DNA of 64,000 nt from Symsagittifera roscoffensis. Taxonomy: Eukaryota; Xenacoelomorpha; Acoela; Convolutidae. This document shows, piece after piece, positions 51,100 to 62,934 of the stretch. A model generated the notes under the pieces. It was not told the DNA's origin and did not search any database. It saw only the letters and a list, made by a program, of their open reading frames with translations. The position numbers and the translations under genes are program-made. The stretch spans positions 20,652,701 through 20,716,700 of the forward strand of contig NC_087063.1 of NCBI RefSeq assembly GCF_963678635.1, given 5' to 3'. Position 1 is the first letter of the stretch. Each line of letters starts with the position of its first letter.

Positions 51100-52897
51100 G
51101 CCGACAACTTGGATCCCTACACCGATCAAATTCCCACCCAACCAACCTCACCACTCCAATCCCAATAATACCACTTTTTGCTTTTCCGCCACCCGATTTC
51201 CCATCCAGTAATGTAACATCCGGCATGAATTCCGATACTAATTCACACATCTCAGTTTTATACTCCATCTCACAACTCAATAACCCGAATATTGAAACCC
51301 CCGATGAATTTGCCGACTCTGAACCATCTCCATCAAATAATTTTCACACCAATCCCTTAAATTTTTCCCAACCCCCTTTTCAACCCATACTACCAAATAA
51401 CCCTGACCCAACCAATTCTACACCCTCTTATGCTTCCCAAGTCACTCCAACCTACTCCTCACTTCACTCAAACCAATCATCTCATTCTTCAGACACCCCC
51501 CGAATCTCCCCAGAACTAGATAATTTCATTACCCTACAACAACAATCCTATCACCTTGACACCCCAACCATAAACCAAATCTCATCCACAATAGATTCAT
51601 CCAACCCTCCTACCCCTACACCCTCTTCAATTTATACTGATTCATTAGCACCATCATCCACAACTACTGTATCTTCACTCAGCACTAATAGAGCTTACCG
51701 CACTTTTAAAAGGAAGTTCCCCAACCATCCTTTCCCAGCGAAACCAGGAACAGCCCGTGAGTATATCAACCATCCACAACACACTAACACAAAAGAATTT
51801 TTAGCTATCACCTTACCCTCATTTCCACAATACACCTTAAACACCCCTCATGACACTAACGAGACACGTAACTTTGTAGACGAATACGTTTTAATGCCTA
51901 CCCTTCCTTGGACCTCATATTATCATTTTACAAATCCCCTTTGCTTACCTTTATCTAACACTCATATCGATATAGAACGAAATAAGGACATGCTATATCG
52001 ACTCACTACACCACTAACACCTAGACAATTTACTTACATTGGATACAAAAAATCACTAAAAACACACCCCGAGCTAATGAATATACACTAGAATATTACG
52101 ATCATAACATCATCAGAACTAACCAAGATCAATTCTTAGACGACGATCGCTTCGCTAACCCACAAATCACCGAGAAATTTTTCATTAAAACACCATATGT
52201 ATTTACACTAAATATCTTTGATCGCAAGTTTGACCACATTATCTCAGAAGCACTAACAGACACGCAAGCCTACGAAAGTTTCAAAGAACGCTTCCAAATA
52301 TTTTCACTAACCTTTCGTTTCCTTGCACCACATGAAAGAGATTTGCACTGCTCACACGATATTATGTTGCGCACTAAACAAACACACACATATACTTATT
52401 ATCGTTTCATCCAAAATCACTTTGACCTACACACTCCCTCCAGACAACCACACCATCGTTTTCAATTCATCAATTCCAAATACACCTCACCATTCTTTCT
52501 TAACTTCACATATTGCATTAAAGATACTAACCTTCATGGTATTCTTCGAAATTATGATCCCATAACCCAAATGTATATCTTTTGTCCCATCACCAAGACC
52601 TTCAACGCAGAAGAATCCCGACCCTTCCTCATCCCACACGAGTTTGTACAACCTATAGAAATCCCCATTTTAGAATTCATCCATAACACTAAATTCAACC
52701 ACAAATTATATAATCTAATCCAAAACACACCTTATGAATTTGCAGTTGGCACTGAAGAACTAACCACCATTAAGGCACTTCAATTGCTTTGGCCACTGCT
52801 TCAAACTAAAAATATCATCCGCATCTTAGCCAAACTACTAACAACTTCAGATCTCATTCACGACATTTTTCCCCACGGTTTCTTCCCCGACGACTAA
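51096..52897 (+). pseudogene. ORF-X: unknown gene downstream of env, one frameshift
   Basis: The ATG at 51096 overlaps the ancestral env stop (ATGA). The first frame (to 52091) is Ser/Pro/Thr-rich for about 210 residues, then becomes ordered (TFKRKFPNHPFPAKPG, LPWTSYYHF). Near 52065-52090 the frame shifts, and the second frame runs to 52897 with a folded-looking domain (KERFQIFSLTFRFLAPHERDLHCSHDI, MYIFCPITKTF, EFIHNTKFNHKLYNLIQNTP). About 600 codons in all. Element 2 carries the same protein in pieces (60610-58831), conserved across the shift point. I recognise no family: it lacks signal peptide and membrane segments and is not a known env, dUTPase, or protease. Perhaps a regulatory or virion protein. 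Confidence 0.6.
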
Positions 52898-52908
52898 CAG
52901 GTAAGTAT
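52898..52908 (+). promoter_or_regulatory. Consensus splice donor directly after ORF-X stop
   Basis: cag|gtaagtat follows the TAA with no gap. Element 2 has AAG|GTAACTAT in the same place (about 58835-58822, minus). This implies that a 3' exon may be spliced on, or that the site is used by read-through transcripts. Confidence 0.5.
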
Positions 52909-54488
52909 GAATTATACATATTACTAATTAATTCAAATATTAGAAACTCACCATTCTTTATCCATGTTTTCTTTAGAATTTTAGCCTTCATCCTAGATCA
53001 TCTGAAAAATTCACAAAAGAAAAATAAAAAATAGCAAACTTCTTCAAAACTGTTTAAGACCCTATTAAATTTTTGCACCAACGATTAAATAAATATAATA
53101 CCAATGCAATAAATTAATTTATAAATTTTTCCCCCACCAGCAGTAAATCTAATAATGATGAAAATTTGTAACTTAATTTCCCCCAACAATTAGCAGTAAA
53201 ATTAAAATTCTATGTAGTAAATTCATAAGAAGCAAATGCAGCACTAACCTTTTGATATTTTCATTCACTCGCATAAAAATTCTATCCAAACTCGCACAGC
53301 TCGCCCACGAAGAATTGTTTAAAATAATGAATTTCAGTTCCAAGCTTTCACACTCGATAACTCTAACACAAGATAACATGTTTCAAACTTTCCTTTAACC
53401 CGGTTGGAAAGGAATTATATACTAAACAAAACTAACCAATGCAGCTTACTAAACACCACAACACATAGCATAACAGCATGACTAAGAAAAGGAAACCAAC
53501 GGTACCCAAACCGGATTAACCCAGTTTAAAACTGGATAATTTATTCTTTTGAAGACTATTATAAAGTCTAAGAAAGAAATAAAAAAACACAAAAAAGTCG
53601 AAAGACAAACCCATACCACAAACAATTTGATTTTTGAAAAAAGGACACAACCAACAAAACATAAGAAAAACCACAACAAACCCAACATAAAACGTTGTCA
53701 CATAACAGGACCTCTCACAAAAACCGCATGCAATCATACTCCCACTCCTGGCCTAACCCACCAGGAAGGACGTCCTGAGCATGCTCTATAGCCGGCCTAA
53801 CCCACCGTGCTACATCCACGCTTTGTGACCACACTCCTATTTTTAATAAGAGCTACTCAAGGGTGAGTAACTCTTCAAAATAACTGAACAAAAACAAAAA
53901 GCTTTTGTGAAAACAACTAACTAAAATCATAATTAAAAAATATTAAACTAATAAAAGTTTTATAAAATGTAAATTACATTATGCAATACATAGATCAGAA
54001 TACAACACCAAGGACGAACATCCAAAGACAAAACGACCCTACTACACTCGAGAAAGAATGGCCAACTACAATCAATATGCCGCCCACAATCACAACTCAA
54101 AGGATTTAGAGTACGACTTGACTTCGCAGAAAAGGACTTCATTGAACTAGACCAATGACCACCTCGATGTTCAAGTATACGTACAGATCCGAGTAACCAG
54201 GCATCCCCTCCACGCACAATCTCCACGCCATTGCCAGACAAGGTCAAACACAAAGAAGTTCTCACCAATGAAACAGAAAAACCTGACATAGCCAACCATT
54301 CTGAAATCAGATTTGAGTTTGTTGCGAAAACCCAGTCGTTGTCTTGAGAAGACACAATGATTGATTCTGGGACTTCTCTAATAAGAAAACCCAGAAGAAA
54401 TAAGATGTTCGCCAAATACCAACGTCCATCATCCATCTTTCGAATTGCAGAAAAACTATTCTAAAAAACTCTGTAAAACCCGGATGGG
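52909..54488 (+). other. Element 1 long 3' region, conserved in element 2
   Basis: 1.6 kb without a clear gene. Patches are strongly similar to element 2: the 'ggtacccaaaccggattaa' zone (53498), a frame KTIIKSKKEIKKHKK...NLIFEKRTQPTK (53549-53680), the 'gctctatagccggcctaac' zone (53784), and 'gacttgacttcgcagaaaa' (54115). Some may be short 3' exons or RNA signals. The bases before the 3' LTR (cggatggg; cagatggg in element 2) stand where the polypurine tract should be. Confidence 0.5.
53549..53791 (+). CDS. Short basic ORF in the 3' region, possibly a 3' exon
   Basis: This is an 80-codon Lys-rich frame. Its first 45 codons have a matching frame in element 2 (about 58186-58050, minus: KIITKSKKETIKHQK ... 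NLIFEKRTQPTK). Downstream the two diverge. It could be a spliced 3' exon (the donor at 52900 lies upstream), or nucleotide conservation for another reason. Confidence 0.3.
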   Translation: MKTIIKSKKEIKKHKKVERQTHTTNNLIFEKRTQPTKHKKNHNKPNIKRCHITGPLTKTACNHTPTPGLTHQEGRPEHAL

Positions 54489-54898
54489 TGGAACCTGATC
54501 TAAACTACATTTTATGATTGGATAAATTAGATATTTTACCAATGTAAAGTATTTAATATTAACCAATCATGATCCATCTAACTAACAATCCACTTATTTG
54601 TAAGTGCTGAAATTACTTGTAATTTCAGCACCAGAGAGATTTGAATTTAACTTAGAAATTAGTTGAACTCTCCCGAGTACTTCAGCAGCCGCAACAAACC
54701 AGTATACCCTAGATCTATTGAGCCTAGCAGAGACTAGTTAAACAACCTGAGACTAGATAGTATAAGAGTAAGATTAGGATCGGTATTAGACTAAGAAGTT
54801 GCACGAATCTATCCGGCCGAAAATAAGATAGCGTGACGAGCAGACGGTGTACCCTATCCGAAATTACTCTATGAGTTATACCCATCGGTCCTAACTCA
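54489..54898 (+). repeat. Element 1 3' LTR (410 bp)
   Basis: Same ends as the 5' LTR; followed directly by the right ATCA duplication. Confidence 0.95.
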
Positions 54899-54902
54899 AT
54901 CA
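54899..54902. other. Target site duplication ATCA, right
   Basis: Pairs with 35971-35974. Confidence 0.85.
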
Positions 54903-55170
54903 GGTAGTGGTCCACAATCGGCAGATTCAGAGCAAAAGGTGGCTTCGAAATCGCTCAATGGTTCTAAAGGTGTGTTCACATTAGAAGAACCACCAACACC
55001 AATCAAGCCAGAAATCTTCACAGGCTCGAGAGTGTCCGTAAGATCATAAAAGCAGACACGTTTTTTTGGCAGCCCACTGCGTCATTCAAAGAAGGCCGTC
55101 AAAAAATCAGCTTCCTCTAAAAACCACCCTACTCAACGCCGCCCCACATTCGCAGTCTAAATTGTAACTC
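54903..55170 (+). pseudogene. Relic of a Gypsy pol C-terminal tail
   Basis: A plus-strand frame with one stop encodes KQTRFFGSPLRHSKKAVKK near 55040-55095. It parallels the Gypsy A pol tail (NKRAPKFFGDPLRHSVKW at about 32820-32870). It is the right-hand piece of an older Gypsy-type element into which element 1 may have inserted. Confidence 0.5.
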
Positions 55171-56987
55171 GTGCAATGTCATGCCACATGTTTGTCATAC
55201 CCATTTAAAAATTATAGTTATCAAAATCTGTTTGAATCGATTTAATTTTTAAAAGTTTACATGACTTTAGAATTAAAGAGTTTTGTTTTATATTGTTTTT
55301 TCTAGGATGTTTTTATGCGGTATTTTAGAAAAAGACAACGCTTTCAAAAAACGAATTTTTACAACTGCTAGAGACAGAGCGATTATAAGGTCTGACCTTT
55401 TCCGATATATATGTACCTGATCATTTCAAAGAAAATTTTGAGGAGACGTTAACCATGTTCAAAAATACAACAGTTAATCTCACTGATCTCGACGGAATAA
55501 TGAAACAGCTTGCAGTGTCCAACGGAACCTCAATTGGCTGGAGGTTTTTTTAACCTGCTATTTTTGTGAACAAGGTTTTACTCAACGGACTATATTAAAT
55601 AGTGTCTGTGTTTTTGTCTAGTTGTCAACAAATGTCATTCATTTAATCGTACGGAATCTATCAAAGTTTTATTGAATCTGTCCGCATCAATCGGAGTTTT
55701 GGAGATTCTGATACTGAGAACACAATTTATGGCAACCAAACAACAAAAAAAAATTGAAATAAAGAGAACAAGACTGCTCGTATCAGGGCGAAGCCCTGAA
55801 TGTTCCGACTGCCTTTTAAGGTTTATGGAGCAGTAATAACATTAAAAAATTCAATGAAATAAAAAAAAAGAAATTTTTTTTTTCTAAGATGGGAAATTTT
55901 TTATGAAAACCATCCCCCCACACGCCATATAAAGTACAAAAGGATAGATTTCGCTCCTCGTAACATACCAATTATGGTAAATAAGCTTCTTTTAACCAAT
56001 TTGGAACGATTTCTAAGACGGATTAACTCCCCGCTTACGCGTTAATAGCGCGAAATAAATCGCGCGTTAATTGTCCCAAATTGGCCAAAATGGCAATCTT
56101 TAAACCCCCGTAACTTTACATAAAATGTTCGCAGGTGAAATAGTTTTTCAAATTTGAGCTCAGGACAACAATACCTTTCGAATGATATTAAAAAATTCCG
56201 ACAAAAATGGTTACTTAAAAAGTCGAAATTTGTCTGAAGAAAAAAAACCCACCCCGAGCACAAATATTCCGTTACTTTCGTATCGAATTTCGGAACAACA
56301 ACTTCTCACAATGAGCCGATTGTAGTTGAATTATCCCATTGAACAACCCAAAACAACGAATGTTTGAGTTTGAATACAACATTCTGGTGAAAAATTAAGG
56401 TCCAGATACAAGTCGAGCAACTAGCAATGGATACATATTGAATATATTTGCCGTCGACTTAATCAAATATTAACGAAAGCATCACAAATAAAACGAGCGA
56501 TTTTTATTCCAAGTAAAGCGAACAAATTGCAACGACAGAAATTATCTACCTGATACTTTCATATTTACCACAGGACGGTAGAACATCAGATTTTTTAATG
56601 GTGGAGTTGAATAGAACTGAAAGGGTTTGTTTGAAAAGTAAAACTTACTGCGCGTACAATGAATACGATGATACTTTCAAATTAGCAATGAAATATCTAA
56701 TATAAACATCAGCAACTCTTTTGAAAAAGCAAAAAAAGTACAAAAAACAATAAATTTTCTGCAAAAACAAAAAAAACGAGGCTTCAATTTTAATGATAAT
56801 CCCATCTAAATCAATAATTATTTGAAGTTTCTTTTACCTAAAGTTATTGCAGAGTCTTGACCTTTTTTTACAAAACCTTTGAATTTTCGAACAACTTTTG
56901 TTCAATGATTTGTAGGTGTTTTAAAAAACCCTAACAAAGTATCTAAAGCGAACTCATTGTTAATTCAAATTGTCAATTTTCTACAAA
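55171..56987. other. Unassigned AT-rich DNA between the two giant elements
   Basis: No gene seen. Two small hairpins stand out: tcagggcgaagccctga (55783-55799), and ttaatagcgcga / tcgcgcgttaa around 56042-56071. Confidence 0.4.
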
Positions 56988-57237
56988 CTAGTCTCTGCTA
57001 GGCTCAAAAGATCTAGAGTATACTGGCTTATTGTGATTGCTAAAGTTCTCTTGGAGAGGTAACTAATTTCTAAGTTAAATTCAAATCTCTCTGGTATTGA
57101 AATTACAAGTAATTTCAGCACTTACAAATAGGTGGGTTGTTAGTTAGATGGATCGTGATTGGTTAATATTAAATATTTTATAGAGATAAAATATCCAATT
57201 TATAACCAATAAAAAATATAGTCTATATCTGGTTCCA
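56988..57237 (-). repeat. Element 2 3' LTR, truncated (250 bp)
   Basis: Begins TGGAACC on the minus strand at 57237 and follows the element 1 LTR to 'gcctagcagagactag'. It then stops, about 160 bp short. Confidence 0.85.
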
Positions 57238-58830
57238 CCCATCTGGGGTTTACAGAATTTTGAATCTTAGATCTTCTTTCTGTAATGAAGGATGGACGAT
57301 GGTCGTTGTTATTTGGCGAGCATAATTTCCAGTTTCGTTCTTGGAGAAGAAAGCTCCAGGAAGCTGGAGTCATCGATAGTAAGTTGATAGTTATCGTTTG
57401 ACAAAGACTTTGACTGTCAAAGAAAACTATCTGATTTCAAGATGGTTTGCTATGATCGTCTGTTCTTGATTGGTTGTGGAGAACTGTGTTTCGATCTGGT
57501 TTGGGAATGGCGTGAAGATCGTGTTTGGAGGGGATGCCTTGTAACTCGGATCTGTACGTATACTTGAACATCGAGGTGTTCATTGGTCTGATTCAATGAA
57601 GTCCTTTTCTGCGAAGTCAAGTCGTAGTCTAAATCCTTTATGAGTCGTGATTGTGAGCGGCATGTCAGTTGTATTTAGCCATTCTGTAGGTTGAGTGTGA
57701 TGGGGTCGTCTAGTCTTTGGATGCTCGTTTTTTGTAGTTGTTCGTGATCTATATACTGCATGTTATAATTTACTTTTTATAAAATTTTGTTAATTCTAAC
57801 ATAATGATTTTGATTAATTGTTTTCGCAAAAGCGTTTTAGTTTTAGTTAAGTTATATTTAAGAGTTACTCACACTTGAGTACCTCTTGTAAAAATTAGTG
57901 ATGTGGTCACAAAGCGTGGATGTAGCACGGTGGGTTAGGCCGGCTATAGAGCATGCTCAGGACGTCCTGTCTGGTGGGTTAGGCCAGGAAGGGGAGTCTG
58001 ATTTCGTGCTGGTTTTTTAAGGGGTCCCAATTTGTGTTAACTTTTTTTTATATTATTTTTTGTTTTCCTTTTGTTTCGTTGGTTGTGTCCTTTTCTCAAA
58101 AATCAAATTGTTTTTGGTTTGGGTTTGTCTTGCGACTTTTTGGTGTTTTATTGTTTCTTTTTTTGACTTGGTTATAATCTTCAAAAGAATAAATTATCCA
58201 ATTTTAAGCTGGTTTAATCCGGTTTGGGTACCGTGGGTTTTCTTTTCTCAGTCATGCTGTTAGTTTATGGTTTATGGTGTTTAGTAAGCAGCGTTGGTTA
58301 GTTTGGTTATTATATAATTCCATTCCAACCGGGTTAAAGGAAAAGTGGAAACTTGTTACTGCTTGTTTGAGTTGTTGTTAGTGCCAACTTAAAACTTGAA
58401 TTTATTATTTTAAACTGTTCTTTGTGGGCGAGTTGTAGGATTGTGGACGAATTTCTGATTGTTTGAACAGAAGTTATAGAAAAGGTTAGTTCTGCATTTC
58501 ATTGTATGAATGTACTGCTTTTAAGACTAAATTTTACTGCTTTTGGGATTGAAAAGTATAAATTGATTTTCATCGTATTTAAATCTACTACATTTGGGGA
58601 AATAATTTAGAAATGAATTTATTACTTTGAATTAACTTTTACTGCATCATTTAGTGCTGTTGTTTTAATAGAGTTTAATATGGAAAACAGAGTTTATATT
58701 TTTATTTGTCTTTTCTATTTTTGAAGGGTGATCGTGGTGCGAAGACTAAAGAAAATGCAAATTACTGAATAAAATGGTTAGTTCTATTTTGAATTAGTTA
58801 GTTTGAAAATTATTAAATTCATAGTTACCT
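57238..58830 (-). other. Element 2 3' region
   Basis: Counterpart of 52898-54488 with several well-kept patches (see there). No intact gene. Confidence 0.6.
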
Positions 58831-60610
58831 TTAGTCGTTGGGGGAAAAACCGTGAGGGAAAACATCGTGAATAGCGCCTGATGTAGTTATTAATTTTGCT
58901 AGTATGCGTATCATACTTTTAGTTTGTAGCAGTGGCCAAAGCAATTGCAGTGCATTTATGGTTTTTAGTTCTTCGGTTGCTACTACAATTTCATGAGGTG
59001 TGTTCTGGATTAGATTGTAAATTTTGTGATTGTATTTAGTGTTGTGGATGAATTCTAAAATGGGTACTTCCATGGGTTGAATATATTCATTCGGAATGAT
59101 CAGGTGTCGGGATTCTTCGTCGTTGAAGGTCTTCGTGAGGGGACAAAATATATACATTTGAGGATGCCTTGGAAGTTAGTATTTTTAATGCAATACGTGA
59201 AGTTTAGAAAAAATGGTGAGCTGTATTTGGAATTAATGAATTGAAATCTGTGGTGAGGTTGTCGTGATGGTGTGTAATTGAAAATGACTTTGGATAAAAC
59301 GATAATAAGTATAAGTATGTGTTTGCTTAGTTCTCAACATGATGTCGTGTGAGCAGTGCAAATCGCGTTCTTTTGGTGTCAGGAAGTGAAAGGTTAGTGA
59401 AAATGTTTGAAATTTTTCGTGAAAGGGTTCATACGCTTGAATGAATGATAGTGATTCTGAAATAATGTGATCATGCTTTTTACCAAGTATGTTAAGTGTG
59501 AATATGTATGATGATTTAATAAAAAACTTTTCTGTGATTTGTGGATTAGCGAATTGATCGTCGTCAAGAAAATGATGTTGATTAGATCTGATGATGTTAT
59601 GATCGTAATATTCAATTGTGTAGTCGTTAGCGCGGGATGCAGTGAACGTTTTTAGTATTTTTTTTTATATCCTACGTATGTAAATTGTCGGGGAGTGAGT
59701 GCTGTGGTTAATCTAAATAGTTCGTCCTTATTTCTTTCAATATCGATAGTGGTGTTATAGAGTGGTAGCGTAAGGGGGTTAGTGAAATTATAACAAGCTG
59801 TCCAATGATGTGTGGGTATTAATACATGTTCATCTACAAAGTGACGTGGTTCAGGGTTAGGGTCGGATTGATTTAGTGTATATTGGGGAAATAAAGGTAG
59901 GGTTATTTGAAGAAAATTCGTAGTATTGGTATGGTCTGGATGGTTGATATCTTCTCGGGCGGTTCCGGGTTTGGATGGTAATGGGTGATTTGGGAATTTA
60001 CGTTTAAAAGTTATTTAAGCACGGTTAGTACTATTGGATGATTCTGTTGAAGTGGATGAATGAGCTAATGATGGAGAATAATCTGAAACTGGTGTAGGTG
60101 TTGGTGGATTTGATGATGTTATTGTTGATGATAATTGGTGAATAGTTAGGGTGTGGGGAGATAGCAATTGTTGTTGGAGTGTTATAAAATTATCTAGTTC
60201 TTCCGAAATTTGAATATTATCTGAGGAGTTGTTGGTGGAGCGTTCATTATTGAATGGGGAGTAGGTTGGGGTTACTTGAGAAGGAGTGTAGGGAGATGTA
60301 TGTTGGCTTTGGGTTTGGATAGGTCGGAAAGTGGGTTTTGAGAAGATTGTTGAGCTGGTCGGGGTATGAGTAGAAGGGGATGGTTCGGAATCTGCGAACT
60401 CAACGGGAGTTTCGATATCAGAATTATTGAATTGTGAAATGGTTGTATAAATTGTGATATCTGAGTTAGTGTCAGAATTCATGCCTGATGATGTGTTAGC
60501 TTGTAGTTAATCAGGTGGCGGAAAAGCAAAAGTTGGATAATAGGGAGTGGATTTTGGAGGTTGGCAGGGTGGGAGTTTGATCGGTGGAGTGATTCAACTT
60601 GTCTGCTCAT
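58831..60610 (-). pseudogene. Element 2 ORF-X, disrupted
   Basis: The ATG at 60610 (MSRQ) corresponds to 51096 in element 1. Pieces 60482-60015, 59615-59394 and 59157-58831 keep the same domains: FADSEPSPS, ELDNFITLQQQ, EYYDHNII, RDLHCSHDIMLRTKQTHTYTYY, MYIFCPLTKTFNDEESRH, and QLLWPLLQTKSMIRILAKL. Stops and shifts separate them. The ordered C-terminal half is better preserved than the disordered N-terminal half, suggesting past selection on it. Confidence 0.75.
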
Positions 60611-60611
60611 C

Positions 60612-62560
60612 GTTGGCTAAAAAAATGATTATTTTGAGACTGAAAAGTGGTGGTATGGGGCTGTTCAATGATTTGTTCGTTTGTGTCGTCAATTGGCTGG
60701 TGTTGTGTCACTATATGTTGGATGGGGCTTTGTATGTGGCTGGGTCTTAAGTTTGGGGGGTTTGTAATTGCTAAGTTTCGAAAATTTCGTGAGACTAATG
60801 ATAATGATTAAGATGTAGATTTGGCAAATGGGGTGACGTAGGTAATGCGTTTGTATTATTATTATTATTTGAATCATCGTATGTGTTGGGATTTGTTGAT
60901 AGTTTTGTATTATATTCTTTAATTTGTGAATCTAGGAGGATTTTATTTATTGACGATGAAAATATTCCAAAAAATCCTGCAAATAATATGCGTGCTACGC
61001 TGGCTTGTCGGTTTACTTGTGTATGCATTGCCCATGATTTATAGATTCCTTTTAGAAATGAGAAAAGAAATCTAATAAAAATAAACATTGCGTATGAGAT
61101 AGTCAATCTTTCTAAGATGTAATATGGCCATCCTAGAAAGGCTAAAGTTTCGTTTTTGAGATTTACAAAACTAAAAATATTGATAAGTGATATATCTTGT
61201 GGTCGATATTTTTCACCGTTTAAATATATGTAATCTTTGATGTTTTCAAAATATCCGCTGTAATCTTGTGCGTAAATATCTGAAAATCCTGCTGTTTCTG
61301 CAAGTTTTCGTAAATTTCGGTCTATTGATTGTCGTTGTATAGTGTCCATTTGTGTTAGTAGTTCTTGAAACTGTTGTGTTCTAATGTGATGTTGTATAAC
61401 GGATTTAGAATATATACCTATCGATTGTAAATCGATATTTGAATTGCGGGCTATAGCTCGAATGCTTTCAGGTGAAAACTTTTTTAATGGTGGCGTTAAT
61501 GTTGGGTATGGTGTTATTAGATAGTATTTATCTTCGTCGGGATTTAATTGTACAACGTTGTGGCTGTTTTCTGATCCACATGGTACTGCTGTGTCCCAAA
61601 AATGTGTTCGTCTTGAGAGTGTATCAACAAAATATACTTTATTTTTGTAGAATATGGGGATTCTTTTGTAACATCTTTTATCTTCAAAAACGTATAAAGC
61701 TATTGGTGTAGTGTTTTTAATTCTGAGAGAGACATTTCTTGAAAAATTCTGCTTATTGTGTAATCTAGTTTCATGTCTAAATGTATATCATAGTGAATTG
61801 CGCCAAAATATGTGCGGTTCATGAGTGATAGTTCTTGTAATCGTGTAGTATTGGCGTCTTGTGGTTTTAATTTTTCACATATTCTTCCTATGTTTTTCTG
61901 AAATTTTACTGAGACATAAAGGTTTCCGTCGGTAAGTGAATGAGATGTGGCCATAGGGTCTCCAATTAGATGTTCTGTATTGATGTCGAAACCATGTTCG
62001 TATTCAACAAGGATTTCTGAGTACTGTGTTTTGTAAATTGGTTTTTTATATTTACATGCTAGTTCTGTTTCCGGGTATATTTGAAATCATGTTAGTTTGT
62101 TTGCTATATTGTGGAGGGTTCTAAATTTGTTGTTATTGTTTCTGATTTGATCAGGATGGACTTCTTTAAATGGGATTGATTCAATAAAATGTTTTTGGTG
62201 AAATTTAGTCATTCTAGCGTGTATTTTTGCGACTTGAAAAACTGTGCATGTTTCTTCAGGAAACCATACAATGGTTGCTTGTGTGCGTGATGTAGGATCG
62301 CAATATCCTTGGTCATTTTTGCAAGGAAGCCGAATGCCTTGGTAAAGAATTGTGTCGTCTTTTAAATCTCGTGTTAGTTGTACTTTTTCAAGTTGATTTT
62401 TCCAGTCGAAAAACATTATTTCTTGATATCCTTTATTTTTTGTATCTGCTTTGCAATTTGAGGGATCATTGATACCTATATGTGGTATCCAGTGTTTATC
62501 ATGTAGATCGTATGTCAATCTTCCGTGTGTTCCAGCGTCGAGATTGTTTGGAAAATTTAA
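60612..62560 (-). pseudogene. Element 2 env-like gene, 5' deleted and disrupted
   Basis: Matches element 1 env from GRLTYD-HDKHWIPHIGINDPS onward (62518-62087), then 61954-61700 and 61349-60795, including the membrane segments. An in-frame TGA (about 62093) stands where element 1 has CGT. The signal peptide and first ~185 residues are missing, because an internal deletion joins the upstream ORF to mid-env at about 62540. Confidence 0.75.
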
Positions 62561-62912
62561 AGGGAAAAGTGAACTCTGGGGGTTTGAAAATTTCTGTTTC
62601 TTCGCGGATGTATAATTTGTCTATGTATCTCAGATGTATTTTATTTTTGGCTAATGTGTCTGATTCGATTGAGGTCTTGTTGCAAGGTGGGATATAAGTT
62701 ATATGTTGGTTCACTTAAAGATGCTTGTCGATGAACTGGTTCTATTGGTTCTGATAAGCGTGCGTGTCGTTCTTCAAAAGTGTATGCGTTGTCTTGAAAA
62801 GAAATGCGTGTTGATGGTTGGGGATTGTTTGTAGTTGTAGGTGTTTTTGGACTTTCTTGGGATGTAGTTGGTGGGGGCTGGTTTGGTGGTGGTTGATTAG
62901 CAATTTTGGAAA
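62541..62912 (-). pseudogene. Element 2 methionine-less ORF, 5' part, with internal deletion
   Basis: Starts IANQPPP and keeps FQDNAYTFEERHARLSEP and PTYNLYPTLQQDL. A second deletion of about 330 bp relative to element 1, and one or more frame changes, precede the fusion to env. No in-frame ATG is present, as in element 1. Confidence 0.65.
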
Positions 62913-62934
62913 GTTATCTGAATTTTAATTTTTA

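Larger units (their letters stand above)
35975..54898 (+). mobile_element. Giant env-bearing Ty3/Gypsy-type LTR element, 18.9 kb ('element 1')
   Basis: LTRs of 410 bp at 35975-36384 and 54489-54898 start TGGAACCTGATC, end CCTAACTCA, and differ by about three bases by eye. They are flanked by a 4-bp target duplication ATCA (35971-35974 and 54899-54902). The interior holds, in order: leader with small ORFs, basic ORF, gag-pol (2,748 codons), small membrane ORFs, a methionine-less ORF, an env-like gene, ORF-X, and a long conserved 3' region. Integrase follows RNase H, which is the Ty3/Gypsy and retrovirus order. At 18.9 kb it is far longer than usual Gypsy elements (5-9 kb). Confidence 0.95.

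Noticed and set aside
53960..54436. 158-codon antisense ORF in the 3' region of element 1 (a possible antisense accessory gene)
   Set aside because: The matching frame in element 2 (from about 57292, plus strand) is broken after some 30 codons, and the conserved patches there are better explained on the sense strand.
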